A stretch of DNA of 64,000 bases, taken from contig JAEWJZ010000009.1 of assembly GCA_023386315.1 (NCBI GenBank), forward strand, positions 1 to 64,000. The letters run 5' to 3'. This stretch comes from Bacillota bacterium. GTDB taxonomy: Bacteria; Bacillota; Clostridia; Lachnospirales; Lachnospiraceae. Position numbers and translations under genes: made by a program. This document shows positions 53,162 to 61,716 of this stretch, one piece after another; within the stretch, counting starts at the first letter, position 1; every line of letters begins with the position of its first letter. Below the pieces are notes generated by a model. The model made no database searches. It was not told where the DNA came from and saw only the letters and a list, made by a program, of their open reading frames with translations.

Positions 53162-55645
53162 TCATTCCAAAAACTCTACATATCCCAAATTGCCGTTTAT
53201 ACGGATTCGGTCTCCATCCTTTATTTGTTTAGTGGCATCGGTCACGCCCACCACCGCAGGCAGACCGTATTCCCGTGTGATAACTGCACCGTGAGTAGCC
53301 ATTCCCCCTACCTCCGTGACAAGTCCGCTTATGGAGATAAAAGCCGGGGTCCAGCTGGGATCGGTAAATTTTGTCACCAGAATATCGCCTTTTTCTATTT
53401 TTCCGGCTTCCTTTAAGTCCAGGACAACTCTGGCCCTGCCCTCCGTTATACCGCCCGAGACAGCAAGCCCAGGTAGTGCACCCTTAGGAACCTTGCGTTT
53501 GTATTCCCCTTCCACCACTTCTCCGTCAGAAAAGATGAGGCGGGGCGGAGTCAGGGACGCGTACTTTTCATAATCTGCACGCAATTTATTAATTTTTTTA
53601 TAATCGGGTTCCTGCTCTCCGGCAAATATGCAGGCAAGCTCCGGAAGGCTCATATAGAAAACATCATCAACTCTTCTTAATACGCCTTTTTCCACAAGCT
53701 TTTCAGATTCCCGGATAATCGCCTGTTTGTATTCCCAATAGCGTTTCATCCAGTAATATTTGGGGGATTCCCGCAGGCCCAGAAAATTCCGGTAAAAGGA
53801 AAGCTGTTTTGCAAGCTTCCGGGCTTTTCTTTTCCCCCATTTCTTTTTGGCAGCCAGAACCATAGCCTTTACTGCTTCCCCGCTTTCCTTTTGTCCCTGA
53901 ATCAACCGTTGCTCCGCGTGGCCTTTGGGTAGTCTTATATCGGCTAATACGGTAGGCAGGATTTTTCCCGGAGCTTCGGCAAAACGGGGTTTTGCAACAT
54001 CGATTTCCCCGGGGCAGCGCATTCCATAACGGGAGAAAAATTCTTCAAAAGCTTTTGCTGCCTTCTCTCCGCCCTGCCGCCTGCGCAATTCATCAATGCT
54101 AAACCAGTCTCCGGCTGTTTCAAGGTATTTTACAACCTCCGGATAATCTCTGGCTGCGTCTGCTATATGGCTGACATAAAATCCCATTTCTGATGTGATG
54201 TTTCCCTTTATGGATTTTGATATATCGACGCTCATATTGTCTCTCCCAAGGAGGACTTTTCCAGCTTTATCAATAGGCTTCGTGAGGTAAAAAGTGACTA
54301 AAAGAGGTCCTAATCCTTCCGGGTCAAACAGGCTTTTCATGAGATTATCCGTGTCGTTTACAATGTAATCGACCACTGCTTTACCCGTCAGGTGTTCAAG
54401 TCCTTTTTTTGTTTTTTGGATTATCGCTTCCATGCGGCGGTTGTAGCCGTCAATGACGGCCGGATCGTTTTTCCTGTAGATTCTGAATCCGGCAGTTATG
54501 CACCTGAACACATCCGCCGGTATTGCAAAGTCGCTTTTCTGGCCTTTGGGAATGGATTTTATATAATCTTTTCTTTCCAGGACCTGATTGAATGCGTTAC
54601 ACATAAGCTCATCGGAGTTGGAAAGCTTCTGCCGCACCAGGGCTTTGCCTACCGGGCTGTTAAGGTTATGGGTAATTTCCATATAAGGACGCCCGCCGAT
54701 TTCCGTAACCTTTACAGTTTTTGACATTAATTTCCAAAGAGACATACCGAGGGGCAGCATGGTGTCTGTCATCATCTGTAAATGACCGGCGGAGATAAAA
54801 CAGCGTTTAAAGCCATCGGGTGATGGAGGGCAGGGAAAAAGGGTGGTGATTGCCCGGGACTGGACGATGTAGAACCTCTCCCCGTCAAAGCACCATTCGA
54901 TGTCCTGAGGACTGCCAAATTCCTTTTCGATCTTTTTTCCTATGGCGGAAAGGGCGGTTACTTTAGCTTCCGTAAGACATGCCTCTGCGCCGCTTCTTTT
55001 CTTTACAGTGCCTCCCTTGACCGTCCATGTTACCGGAGTCTTACGACCGGATACCAGCTCTTCCCCAAGTCCTTCCACTGCTTCAATGGCAGTTGTAAAA
55101 CGGTCTGAGGTTATGGGATCAGCAGTAAACATGACCCCTGCCGCCTTTGCCTCCACCATTTTTTGCACAACTACAGCCATCAGGACTTCGCCTTCATCAA
55201 ACCCGTTTTTTGCCCGGTAGGAAACTGCCCGCTGATTATACAGGGAGGCAAAACAGTTGATGACTGCTTTTATTACAGCTTCAGAACCGGAAACGTTTAA
55301 ATAAGTGTCCTGTTGACCTGCAAAAGAAGCATCCGGCAAATCCTCGGCTGTGGCAGAGGAACGAACGGCAACCAAGCTGTTATCTCCAAGACCGTCATAG
55401 GCAGTCTGGATTAATTTTACTGCCTGAGCGGGTAAAGTAAGTCCGGCAATAGCGGATTTTATGTCACCCTGGGCATGAATGACGGCCGGCTGGATAAAGT
55501 TTTTATAAAATTCTGTAGTAATAATAAAACCATCCGGAACCTTTTCAGGGAAACATCGGGCAAGTCTCGAAAGGCTGGCTCCCTTGCCCCCGGACATCAT
55601 GATGGCGCCTGCCTCTTTATCCTGAATTTTCAGTATATACATCAC
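53162..55645 (-). CDS. Rifampin phosphotransferase-like PEP-utilising enzyme
   Basis: The product is 827 residues. The N-terminal PPDK-type ATP-grasp domain (about 1-300) has GGKGASLSRLA, AVRSSATAEDLPDASFAGQQDTYLNV region and DIEWCFDGERFYIVQSR. A helical substrate domain follows, and the swivelling phosphohistidine domain is at the very C-terminus (VGGMATHGAVITREYGLPAVVGV region, His about 785). The PEP-binding barrel of PPDK and PEP synthase is absent, which is the layout of rifampin phosphotransferase (Rph): ATP-binding, drug-binding, His. The start is GTG (55645) or ATG (55642), overlapping tetR. The drug or metabolite substrate is not proven. Confidence 0.82.
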   Translation of the reverse strand: MMYILKIQDKEAGAIMMSGGKGASLSRLARCFPEKVPDGFIITTEFYKNFIQPAVIHAQGDIKSAIAGLTLPAQAVKLIQTAYDGLGDNSLVAVRSSATAEDLPDASFAGQQDTYLNVSGSEAVIKAVINCFASLYNQRAVSYRAKNGFDEGEVLMAVVVQKMVEAKAAGVMFTADPITSDRFTTAIEAVEGLGEELVSGRKTPVTWTVKGGTVKKRSGAEACLTEAKVTALSAIGKKIEKEFGSPQDIEWCFDGERFYIVQSRAITTLFPCPPSPDGFKRCFISAGHLQMMTDTMLPLGMSLWKLMSKTVKVTEIGGRPYMEITHNLNSPVGKALVRQKLSNSDELMCNAFNQVLERKDYIKSIPKGQKSDFAIPADVFRCITAGFRIYRKNDPAVIDGYNRRMEAIIQKTKKGLEHLTGKAVVDYIVNDTDNLMKSLFDPEGLGPLLVTFYLTKPIDKAGKVLLGRDNMSVDISKSIKGNITSEMGFYVSHIADAARDYPEVVKYLETAGDWFSIDELRRRQGGEKAAKAFEEFFSRYGMRCPGEIDVAKPRFAEAPGKILPTVLADIRLPKGHAEQRLIQGQKESGEAVKAMVLAAKKKWGKRKARKLAKQLSFYRNFLGLRESPKYYWMKRYWEYKQAIIRESEKLVEKGVLRRVDDVFYMSLPELACIFAGEQEPDYKKINKLRADYEKYASLTPPRLIFSDGEVVEGEYKRKVPKGALPGLAVSGGITEGRARVVLDLKEAGKIEKGDILVTKFTDPSWTPAFISISGLVTEVGGMATHGAVITREYGLPAVVGVTDATKQIKDGDRIRINGNLGYVEFLE

Positions 55646-56253
55646 AGGTATTCCTCCTTATACAGATTGCATTTCAGCATGTGCATGGTTTTTTCCAGTT
55701 CTTCAGTAATCTCTCCAAGATCACACCGGCCATCGGACATTTCATGGGCATATCCTTCCGCCATAAGGAACATCAGGCGCATTACCACATCAATGTCCAC
55801 ACCTTCCTTAAATTTGGCCGCATCCTCCTTTTTCACCACCAGGCTATAAGAAAACTGCTGGGCTTCCGGCATGATCTTTTTTGTGATGTCAATTACTTCT
55901 TCATCCGTTTCATCAAACATACTGATTATAAATTTCAGTATGTTCGGATATTTTTCCAGTATACTCATTTTCATTCTTGAAGCTGCAGTGATGCGCTCAA
56001 ACAAATCGCTGCATACATCAATTTTATTCCGTTTGTATGCATCAACCATAACAGTTCTTACGTATTCTGACAGGTAAAGGTATAAATCCCTTTTTGTGCC
56101 AAAATAATGGAACAGCATGGGCTTGGATACTCCGCTGCCTTTGGCAATGTCTCCCATGGAGGCTTTCTTGTATCCATGCTTTCCAAAACACTTTAACGCT
56201 GCCTCAATGATAGGCTGCTGCTTTTCTTCTGACAATTCTTTTAGTTTTTCCAT
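55642..56253 (-). CDS. TetR-family transcriptional regulator
   Basis: The product is 203 residues. The N-terminal HTH is typical (IIEAALKCFGKHGYKKASMGDIAKGSGVSKPMLFHYFGTKRDLYLYL region), and the C-terminal ligand domain is all-helical. The stop codon overlaps the start of the Rph-like gene, so both are made from one transcript. Its promoter at 56300-56328 carries two copies of an ACCGANTCGGT-type palindrome, one in the -35/spacer and one just past the -10, fitting autorepression and relief by a ligand, perhaps the compound that the enzyme modifies. Confidence 0.93.
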   Translation of the reverse strand: MEKLKELSEEKQQPIIEAALKCFGKHGYKKASMGDIAKGSGVSKPMLFHYFGTKRDLYLYLSEYVRTVMVDAYKRNKIDVCSDLFERITAASRMKMSILEKYPNILKFIISMFDETDEEVIDITKKIMPEAQQFSYSLVVKKEDAAKFKEGVDIDVVMRLMFLMAEGYAHEMSDGRCDLGEITEELEKTMHMLKCNLYKEEYL

Positions 56254-56275
56254 ATTTTCACCTTCTGAAATAGTA

Positions 56276-56328
56276 TTGACCGATTCGGTTCATAGTTTTA
56301 TTATAGCGTCATGAACCGATTTGGTCAA
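56276..56328 (-). promoter_or_regulatory. tetR-rph promoter with two operators
   Basis: TTGACC (56323-56328), 17 bases, TATAAT (56300-56305) on the minus strand. Two 18 bp arms (56276-56293 and 56311-56328) are inverted copies of each other at 16 of 18 positions, and each has an internal ACCGA-N-TCGGT-like palindrome. One arm covers the -35 and spacer and the other the initial transcribed region. Confidence 0.78.
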
Positions 56329-56640
56329 CACAAGAATATCTACATGTATCGTTAGTTTGGCTAATTTTAGGGAAAGAAGTATCAGATGGTTTCACGTTAG
56401 AAGAGCATAATATACATTGAAGGTGAAACAATCAGAAACATCACTAGATTTGGATAAGAGCCAGGGGAAATCATCAGAATCAAAGATTGGATAAAAAACA
56501 GATAAATTGTATCTCAGCTCAATTCCTGTTCAGAGCAGCTCCGGGCAACCAGGGAGGAAAATTGTAGACGAAACACGAAAAAGGAAATATAATGTAAAGT
56601 GCTGTTATATCCCAAACTGCACAGCAGGAAGGGGGTGCAA
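56329..56640. other. Intergenic stretch without a recognised gene
   Basis: This stretch is AT-rich with short ORFs only. A GTTTCAC...GTGAAAC inverted pair near 56390-56430 is weak. A TATAAT at 56588-56593 could be the -10 for the small peptide gene that follows, but its -35 (TTGTAG at 20 bases) is poor. Confidence 0.4.
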
Positions 56641-56643
56641 CAG

Positions 56644-56733
56644 TTGGAATACATATTAACCCTTATGCTTTCGGTCATAGCAGGCGTAGTGACTCATTTC
56701 GTTTGCAAATGGCTCGACCGAAAGGACAAATAA
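56644..56733 (+). CDS. Tiny single-span membrane peptide (type I toxin-like)
   Basis: A 29-residue ORF starting at TTG, preceded by AAGGGGG with 8-base spacing. It begins MEYILTLMLSVIAGVV and ends CKWLDRKDK. This is one hydrophobic helix followed by a short charged tail, the profile of Fst/Ldr/holin-like toxin peptides, and similar KWLDR-ending peptides are familiar from Lachnospiraceae genomes. A clean terminator follows 13 bp later, so it looks like a complete transcription unit. No antisense RNA could be defined by eye. It may instead be a membrane microprotein of another kind. Confidence 0.6.
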   Translation: MEYILTLMLSVIAGVVTHFVCKWLDRKDK

Positions 56734-56746
56734 CAGTGAGCATAAG

Positions 56747-56776
56747 AAAACCCAGGGATGGCAGTCCCTGGGTTTT
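56747..56776 (+). terminator. Terminator after the tiny membrane peptide
   Basis: AAAACCCAGGGA / TCCCTGGGTTTT is a 12 bp perfect stem with a 6-base loop, ending in a TTTT tract. The flanking A and T runs let it work in either direction, including for the minus-strand AEC operon upstream of it. Confidence 0.85.
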
Positions 56777-56901
56777 CGTTTGTGCAACAATTGAAATACA
56801 TAATCCCTTTGTATCTTTATTTTATACCTAAAGTACTTGCGTGTCAACCGTTGTGTCTAAAAGTATCTCAAAGTATCTCAAAACATTCGCAGCTGCCAGG
56901 A

Positions 56902-57819
56902 TTATAAAACCATGCACCACAAAGGAATTGTCACCAGGGACAGCAGGGTGGTTACCATCACGCATTTGGTTGCAAATATATAATCTCCGTCGTACTTTGC
57001 TGCCAGTATGGCAGTGGTGCTTCCTGCCGGCATCCCTGTCAGCAGCACCGATACACCGGATATCATGGGGCGCACAGGAAAGAGGCGGCAGCAGATAAAA
57101 ACCAGAAAGGGAATAAAAAACAGACGGATAAATGTATACTTCATAATCCCCTTATCAAAAATACTTCCCGCTTTCACCTCTGCAAGAATGGTTCCGATTA
57201 AAACCATGGAAACCGTTGTGGTACAGCCGCCCACATTTCGAATGGTATTTTCTAAAAATACAGGCATTGATATCTGGGTAATCATAAAAAACAGACCGAT
57301 ATATACTGCAACGATACAGGGATGGGTAAGAACCTTCTTTACCACGGTCTTCCTGTCCGGACTTTCTGTAAAATAAGAGACTCCAGCAGACCACATGACA
57401 ATTCTCTGGGGAACGAGAAAGATGGACGCATACATCAGTCCCTCTGCCCCGTAAACCCCTTCTGCAATAGGATTTCCCATAAAACCGGCATTAGAGCAGA
57501 CCGTTCCATACTGAAGCACCTTCTTACGCCGCTCCGGTTCCTTTTTATAAAAGGTATTGGCTATTATCAGACAGCCAAACTGAATCAGTGCGGCAATCAC
57601 CAGAATAACCGCAAATCCTTTTAAAATTTCCATATTAAACTCAATGAGAAAGGAACTGATAATGTTGCACGGCAGGATGAGATCAATAACCAGATCTGTC
57701 AGCACCTGTTTTGCACTGTCCGGAAGGATTCCCAGTTTCCTTAAAACCACTCCGGATGCAACCAGCAAAAACAGCATACCCTGGAGGTTTATGAGACTGC
57801 TATTAATCATAATTTTCAC
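56902..57819 (-). CDS. AEC-family (auxin efflux carrier-like) transporter
   Basis: The product is about 305 residues with about ten transmembrane segments in two inverted halves. LPCNIISSF in the first half and LTGMPAGSTTAILAAKYDGD in the second are the crossover regions of the fold. Bacterial AEC members move malate, malonate or other organic acids. It starts at GTG (57819) or ATG (57810) and overlaps the oxidoreductase stop by 4 bp, so they form a two-gene operon. The pairing suggests a shared substrate that the oxidoreductase metabolises, but this is not shown. Confidence 0.85.
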   Translation of the reverse strand: MKIMINSSLINLQGMLFLLVASGVVLRKLGILPDSAKQVLTDLVIDLILPCNIISSFLIEFNMEILKGFAVILVIAALIQFGCLIIANTFYKKEPERRKKVLQYGTVCSNAGFMGNPIAEGVYGAEGLMYASIFLVPQRIVMWSAGVSYFTESPDRKTVVKKVLTHPCIVAVYIGLFFMITQISMPVFLENTIRNVGGCTTTVSMVLIGTILAEVKAGSIFDKGIMKYTFIRLFFIPFLVFICCRLFPVRPMISGVSVLLTGMPAGSTTAILAAKYDGDYIFATKCVMVTTLLSLVTIPLWCMVL

Positions 57820-59039
57820 TCTTCTTTTGTTTTCATATATTCATCCATGGCTTCTGCCACTGTTTTTGAATAGGCAACAGCCTCAACGACTGTTCTTGCT
57901 CCAAGCACCACGTCACCTGATGCAAAGATACCAGGTATGGTTGTCTGCCCATTGTCGTCTGTCATAAGCAGACCGTTCTGGCTGGCTTTTAAGCCCTCGG
58001 TGGTATTCACCAGTTTGCTCTTTGGACCCTGGCTGACAGAAATTATGGTGGAATCGGCGAAGATCTGCTCCCGCTCCTCACCCAGTCCTGTCTGTTTTCC
58101 CTCTTCATCGTAAAGAACCTTTACAAATACCGGACCATCATCCGTTATCTCCACAATCTGCATACTGAATTGAAATTCAGCACCGTCCAGTCTGGCATAG
58201 GCTGTTTCATGTTCACTGGCATTGCTTGCCATACCTCTTGCATAAAGAGTCACTTTTCTCGCGCCGTGGCGTATGGCAGTTCTGGCCACATCCATGGCGG
58301 AATTGCCCATTCCTATGATGGCAATGGTATCTCCCAGATGATAGGCGTCCGGATTAGCAAGATAGTCAATGGCATAATGGACATTACCCAGAGATTCTCC
58401 CTTTACTCCAAGAGTTTTTGGTCTCCATACACCGGTTCCGATAAAGATGCTCTGATATCCATCCCGAATCAGATCTTTTATTTCCAGCGCTGTACCAATG
58501 GCTGTATTTGGACGTATCTTCACACCGATTTCCAGCAGCTTTTTCTTATAACGCTCCAGTATGGATTTGGGAAGGCGGAATTCAGGGATACCGTATTGTA
58601 ACACTCCTCCAACCTTATCTCTGGCATCAAAAATGGTCACACTGTAGCCTTTTTTTGTAAGCAGGATAGCAATGGTTATACCGGCCGGTCCTGCACCGAT
58701 CACCGCCACCTTCTTCCCGTTTTCAGGCAGACATTCAATCTTCATCTGATCAAAAATTGTATCAGAAATATAGTTTTCAATACTGCTGATATGGACTGGC
58801 TGACCTTTTTTACCTAATATGCAGTGGCCTTCACACTGCTTCTCATGGTTGCAGACCAGAGAACAAACCAGAGACATGGGATTATTTTCAAATACCATCT
58901 CTCCTGCTTTATTTAAATTTCCCTCTTTAAATGCCTGAATCATCTGGGGAATGGCAGTCTGTATGGGACACCCCTGCCGGCATAATGGTTTTTTGCAGTT
59001 TAAGCATCTGTTTGCTTCATCAATTACATGTACAGCCAT
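57816..59039 (-). CDS. GltD-like NAD(P)-dependent iron-sulfur flavoprotein oxidoreductase
   Basis: The start at 59039 (MAVHVIDEANRCLNCKKP) has AAAGGA 8 bases upstream. The product is about 407 residues. The N-terminal helical domain carries two [4Fe-4S] cysteine sets (CLNCKKPLCRQGCP; CSLVCNHEKQCEGHC). An FAD-binding GAGPAGITIAILL, the DARDKVGGVLQYGIPEFRLP motif and an NAD(P) site IGMGNSAMDVARTA follow. This is the layout of glutamate synthase small subunit, NfnB and related electron-transfer proteins. No large partner subunit is adjacent. The real electron partner is unknown. Confidence 0.87.
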   Translation of the reverse strand: MAVHVIDEANRCLNCKKPLCRQGCPIQTAIPQMIQAFKEGNLNKAGEMVFENNPMSLVCSLVCNHEKQCEGHCILGKKGQPVHISSIENYISDTIFDQMKIECLPENGKKVAVIGAGPAGITIAILLTKKGYSVTIFDARDKVGGVLQYGIPEFRLPKSILERYKKKLLEIGVKIRPNTAIGTALEIKDLIRDGYQSIFIGTGVWRPKTLGVKGESLGNVHYAIDYLANPDAYHLGDTIAIIGMGNSAMDVARTAIRHGARKVTLYARGMASNASEHETAYARLDGAEFQFSMQIVEITDDGPVFVKVLYDEEGKQTGLGEEREQIFADSTIISVSQGPKSKLVNTTEGLKASQNGLLMTDDNGQTTIPGIFASGDVVLGARTVVEAVAYSKTVAEAMDEYMKTKEE

Positions 59040-59102
59040 ATTTATTTTCCTTTCGTTTTGCTCTCTATCATTCTTTCCGGTTTCAATTGTTCTTATGTTG
59101 CA

Positions 59103-59161
59103 CATTGTATACAATGCAATGTGCTGGACACATCATATCACACTCAAAATCAGAAAATCAA
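59103..59161 (-). promoter_or_regulatory. Promoter and palindromic operator for the oxidoreductase-AEC operon
   Basis: TTGATT (59156-59161), 18 bases, TATGAT (59132-59137) on the minus strand. A perfect 14 bp palindrome CATTGTATACAATG (59103-59116) lies just downstream of the expected start. A second palindrome ATACATGTAT lies upstream at 59170-59179. The TTGTATACAA form is typical of GntR/FCD-type operators. The regulator gene is not adjacent. Confidence 0.6.
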
Positions 59162-59235
59162 TAGGCTGCATACATGTATAAAAAAAAATAAATTATGACA
59201 AAAAAATATCGATATATCAAGGATTCTTATTAAAA

Positions 59236-59298
59236 AAGAGAATTCAAAGCCTTTATGCACCCATGTAAAACAGGCGGCAAAAAACCTCAAATTCTCTT
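59236..59298 (-). terminator. Terminator after apt with a long loop
   Basis: AAGAGAATT / AATTCTCTT closes a loop of about 45 bases, and the minus strand then reads CTTTTTT. It lies 10 bp past the apt stop. Confidence 0.6.
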
Positions 59299-59307
59299 AC
59301 CAAGTGA

Positions 59308-59832
59308 TTATTTACCTTCGTAGGTAATCATCGCTTCCACATCATATCCGGTAAGTCTGTCTCTTCCATTTAATCCTGCAAGTTCCATGATAAAACAGAT
59401 CTTAACCACTTCACCGCCAAGCTCCTCAACCAGTTTGATGATGGCTTCAATGGTTCCTCCGGTTGCAATCAGGTCATCAATAATAACCACCTTCTGCCCC
59501 GGTTTAATGGAATCTTTGTGTATCTCCACGGTTGCTTTGCCATATTCCAGTTCATAATCAGCAGAAAGAACCTCTCTCGGAAGCTTCCCCTTCTTACGCA
59601 CAGGTATAAACCCCTTGTGTTCTGCATAGGCTACCGGCACACCAAAAATAAAACCTCTGGACTCAGGCCCGATTACAGAATCATATTCCACTCCTTTTAA
59701 CATCTGACGAATGCCATCCACAGCCATGGAAAGTCCGTCCGGGTCTTCCAGAATGGTAGTCACATCACGGAATACAATTCCTGCCTCCGGAAAATCCGGA
59801 ATGCTTGTGACATAATCTTCTAATTTCTTCAT
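59308..59832 (-). CDS. apt: Adenine phosphoribosyltransferase
   Basis: The product is 174 residues, the usual length. It has IPDFPEAGIVFRDVTTIL, the hood sequence ESRGFIFGVPVAY, the flexible-loop region RKKGKLPREV and the PRPP motif VVIIDDLIATGGTIEA. It converts adenine plus PRPP to AMP. It is cytoplasmic. In many Firmicutes apt lies before relA, but here it stands alone with its own promoter (59888-59916) and terminator. Confidence 0.97.
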   Translation of the reverse strand: MKKLEDYVTSIPDFPEAGIVFRDVTTILEDPDGLSMAVDGIRQMLKGVEYDSVIGPESRGFIFGVPVAYAEHKGFIPVRKKGKLPREVLSADYELEYGKATVEIHKDSIKPGQKVVIIDDLIATGGTIEAIIKLVEELGGEVVKICFIMELAGLNGRDRLTGYDVEAMITYEGK

Positions 59833-59887
59833 CTTTTATCCCTCATAATCATAAAATTTTCCTGCAGCTTTTCACGCCGACTCACCT

Positions 59888-59916
59888 ATTATAGCGCAAA
59901 GAGTCTTCACAGGCAA
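59888..59916 (-). promoter_or_regulatory. Sigma-A promoter of apt
   Basis: TTGCCT (59911-59916), 17 bases, TATAAT (59888-59893) on the minus strand, about 55 bp before the start codon. Confidence 0.6.
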
Positions 59917-59950
59917 ATATTGTTTTATATTCTTCTATATTATATTCCGG

Positions 59951-60838
59951 CTAACTTCTTGGGTGCGCCCCTGCGTAGGTACGCCGCACGGTTTCCTTCT
60001 GGGCATAGTTCATATACATCTGTGTTGTAGCCATATCAGAATGGCCAAGCATGGCCTGTACCGCATGAATATCCGCACCGTTGCGAAGCAGATGGGCCGC
60101 GAAAGAATGTCTTAACGTATGAGGGGTAATATCGGACTGAATGCCCGCCTTATCACCATAATATTTAATGATCTTCCAGAATCCCTGACGGCTCATGGGT
60201 TTTCCGCTGCAGTTGGTAAACAGCCAGTCCGATTCCTGTCCCTTTAAAAGAGTCTGTCTGCCCCGTTCCATATAGGCGGAAAGAGCCAGCTTTGCCACCT
60301 TGCCAAAGGGTATCATACGCTCCTTATGCTCGTCCCGGCATGTGATATAGCCCACGGTCAGATTCACATCCCTGCTCTCTAAATGAATCAGCTCCGACAC
60401 CCTGATTCCTGTTGCATAAAGAAGTTCCAGCATGGCACGGTCTCTCAGCTCTTTGGGAGAGTCCCCGTTTGGCTGGCTTAAGAGGCAGTTGACTTCATCT
60501 ACAGTCAATATAGTAGGTGCCTTCTTCTCAACCCTGGGCGCCTTTAAAAGCTCTGCCGGATCTCTGGATATCAGACCTTCCCTGCATTCATAATGGAAAA
60601 ATGCCTTCATGGAAGCCAGACAGCGTGAAATGGTAGTAGTCGCTCTGCCTTCTTTTTCCAGAAACAGGATATAGGAGTTTAAACTTGTCTTCGTCACCTT
60701 GTCCACTTCCATAATTCCCTGCTTCCCTAAAAAAGAAGCCATCTGAATTAAATCTCTCTGGTATGACACTTCAGTGTTTTTTGATGTTTTTTTAATTTCT
60801 CTTAAATAAATTATAAAATGATTAATATCGGCTACCAT
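59951..60838 (-). CDS. xerD: Site-specific tyrosine recombinase XerD
   Basis: The start at 60838 (MVADINHFIIYLRE) has AGGGG about 8 bases upstream. The open frame runs to 60985 but the extra 49 residues are unlike the family. The product is 295 residues, typical for XerC/XerD. The N-terminal SAM-like core-binding domain is followed by the catalytic domain: ATGIRVSELIHL (Arg I), HTLRHSFAAHLL (His-x-x-Arg), LGHSDMATTQMYMNY (His/Trp site and the Tyr nucleophile). It resolves chromosome dimers. It neighbours spoIIM, an order common in Firmicutes, which favours XerD over an integrase. Confidence 0.93.
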   Translation of the reverse strand: MVADINHFIIYLREIKKTSKNTEVSYQRDLIQMASFLGKQGIMEVDKVTKTSLNSYILFLEKEGRATTTISRCLASMKAFFHYECREGLISRDPAELLKAPRVEKKAPTILTVDEVNCLLSQPNGDSPKELRDRAMLELLYATGIRVSELIHLESRDVNLTVGYITCRDEHKERMIPFGKVAKLALSAYMERGRQTLLKGQESDWLFTNCSGKPMSRQGFWKIIKYYGDKAGIQSDITPHTLRHSFAAHLLRNGADIHAVQAMLGHSDMATTQMYMNYAQKETVRRTYAGAHPRS

Positions 60839-61058
60839 TTCAATATCCCCTGACCTTCCGGTTTCAAAAAATGGCCTAAAATAAGGCTTCTTCCTAACAT
60901 TATATAGACTATTTTCGATAAAATCAAACACATTTTTTGAACAGAAAAAGCACTTTACATAACATATACCAGATATTGGTGGCATGCTACGTTATTTCGC
61001 AAGATATGGTGAATTTTAAATAATCATTTTATATTATTTTTTTAAAATAAACCCCTGT

Positions 61059-61658
61059 TTATAAGACAAATTTCAAAAAAACAGGATTAATCCAGGTCTC
61101 CAGGGCACTTCCCAGTACAGACAGAAGAAGAATGAAAAAAAGTACGGCAGCCCGAAAACGTTTCCCCTTCTGCAGGCCCCAGTACAGCAAAAGAGTCCAC
61201 AGCGGCAGATAGCAGAGCCACTGAGGCATGACTGTCATGAAAAAAAACGGCAGTCCCATTAATCCTTTCTGTACGGTAATGACAGACATGACAAATCCCA
61301 TGGAAAACCCCAGTCCTGCAGTGAGCAGACAGTATAAAAAAACCGCATACGCAGTCATCCCGATCAGCAAGGCAATCAGGATCTGAATCATTCTCTGTCT
61401 TAAGACTTCCAGGAAAATCCCCATGCTCTCCTGCCCGCTTACACTTCTGCTTCTGTCTAAAAGCCCCAGATAATAAACTGCTTCATTCTCAAAAGAAGAA
61501 TACCAGAAGTTGGCAATGACTGTTCCTGCCATCAGACCGATAAAAAAGCAGGCCAGATACCGGTCATCCGCTCTGACTTTCGTTGATACGGGAATATATC
61601 CGCTCCTTACAGCTCTCCTCTTTAGTCCGGATTTCAATCGCATCAGATAATCAGCCAT
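61059..61658 (-). CDS. spoIIM: Stage II sporulation protein M
   Basis: The product is 199 residues with four to five transmembrane segments (about 34-52, 90-115, 118-140, 145-162, 168-190). It is the membrane component of the SpoIIDMP peptidoglycan-remodelling machine needed for forespore engulfment. FFIGLMAGTVIANFW near the N-terminus and the glycine-rich GLGFSMGFVMSVITVQKGL are typical. Its presence is the clearest sign of a spore-former. It lies between xerD and nudix on the same strand, an order shared with many clostridia. Confidence 0.9.
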   Translation of the reverse strand: MADYLMRLKSGLKRRAVRSGYIPVSTKVRADDRYLACFFIGLMAGTVIANFWYSSFENEAVYYLGLLDRSRSVSGQESMGIFLEVLRQRMIQILIALLIGMTAYAVFLYCLLTAGLGFSMGFVMSVITVQKGLMGLPFFFMTVMPQWLCYLPLWTLLLYWGLQKGKRFRAAVLFFILLLSVLGSALETWINPVFLKFVL

Positions 61659-61716
61659 AAAAATCCCCCTACAGGTCTTGTGATAATTTATGCCTGCAGA
61701 GGGTCTGTTTATTCCC

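Noticed and set aside
56656..56847. A 63-codon minus-strand open frame
   Set aside because: It spans the perfect terminator at 56747-56776 and lies opposite the small peptide gene. It has no ribosome site or family likeness.
56862..56884. Short tandem repeat AGTATCTCAA
   Set aside because: Only two copies are present, without spacers or further structure, so it is not a CRISPR or a meaningful repeat array.
59951..60838. Tyrosine recombinase as integrase of a mobile element
   Set aside because: Its length and its spoIIM neighbourhood match chromosomal XerD. No att repeats or phage genes are near.
60839..60985. N-terminal extension of XerD
   Set aside because: The extra residues do not resemble the core-binding domain, and AGGGG supports the start at 60838.
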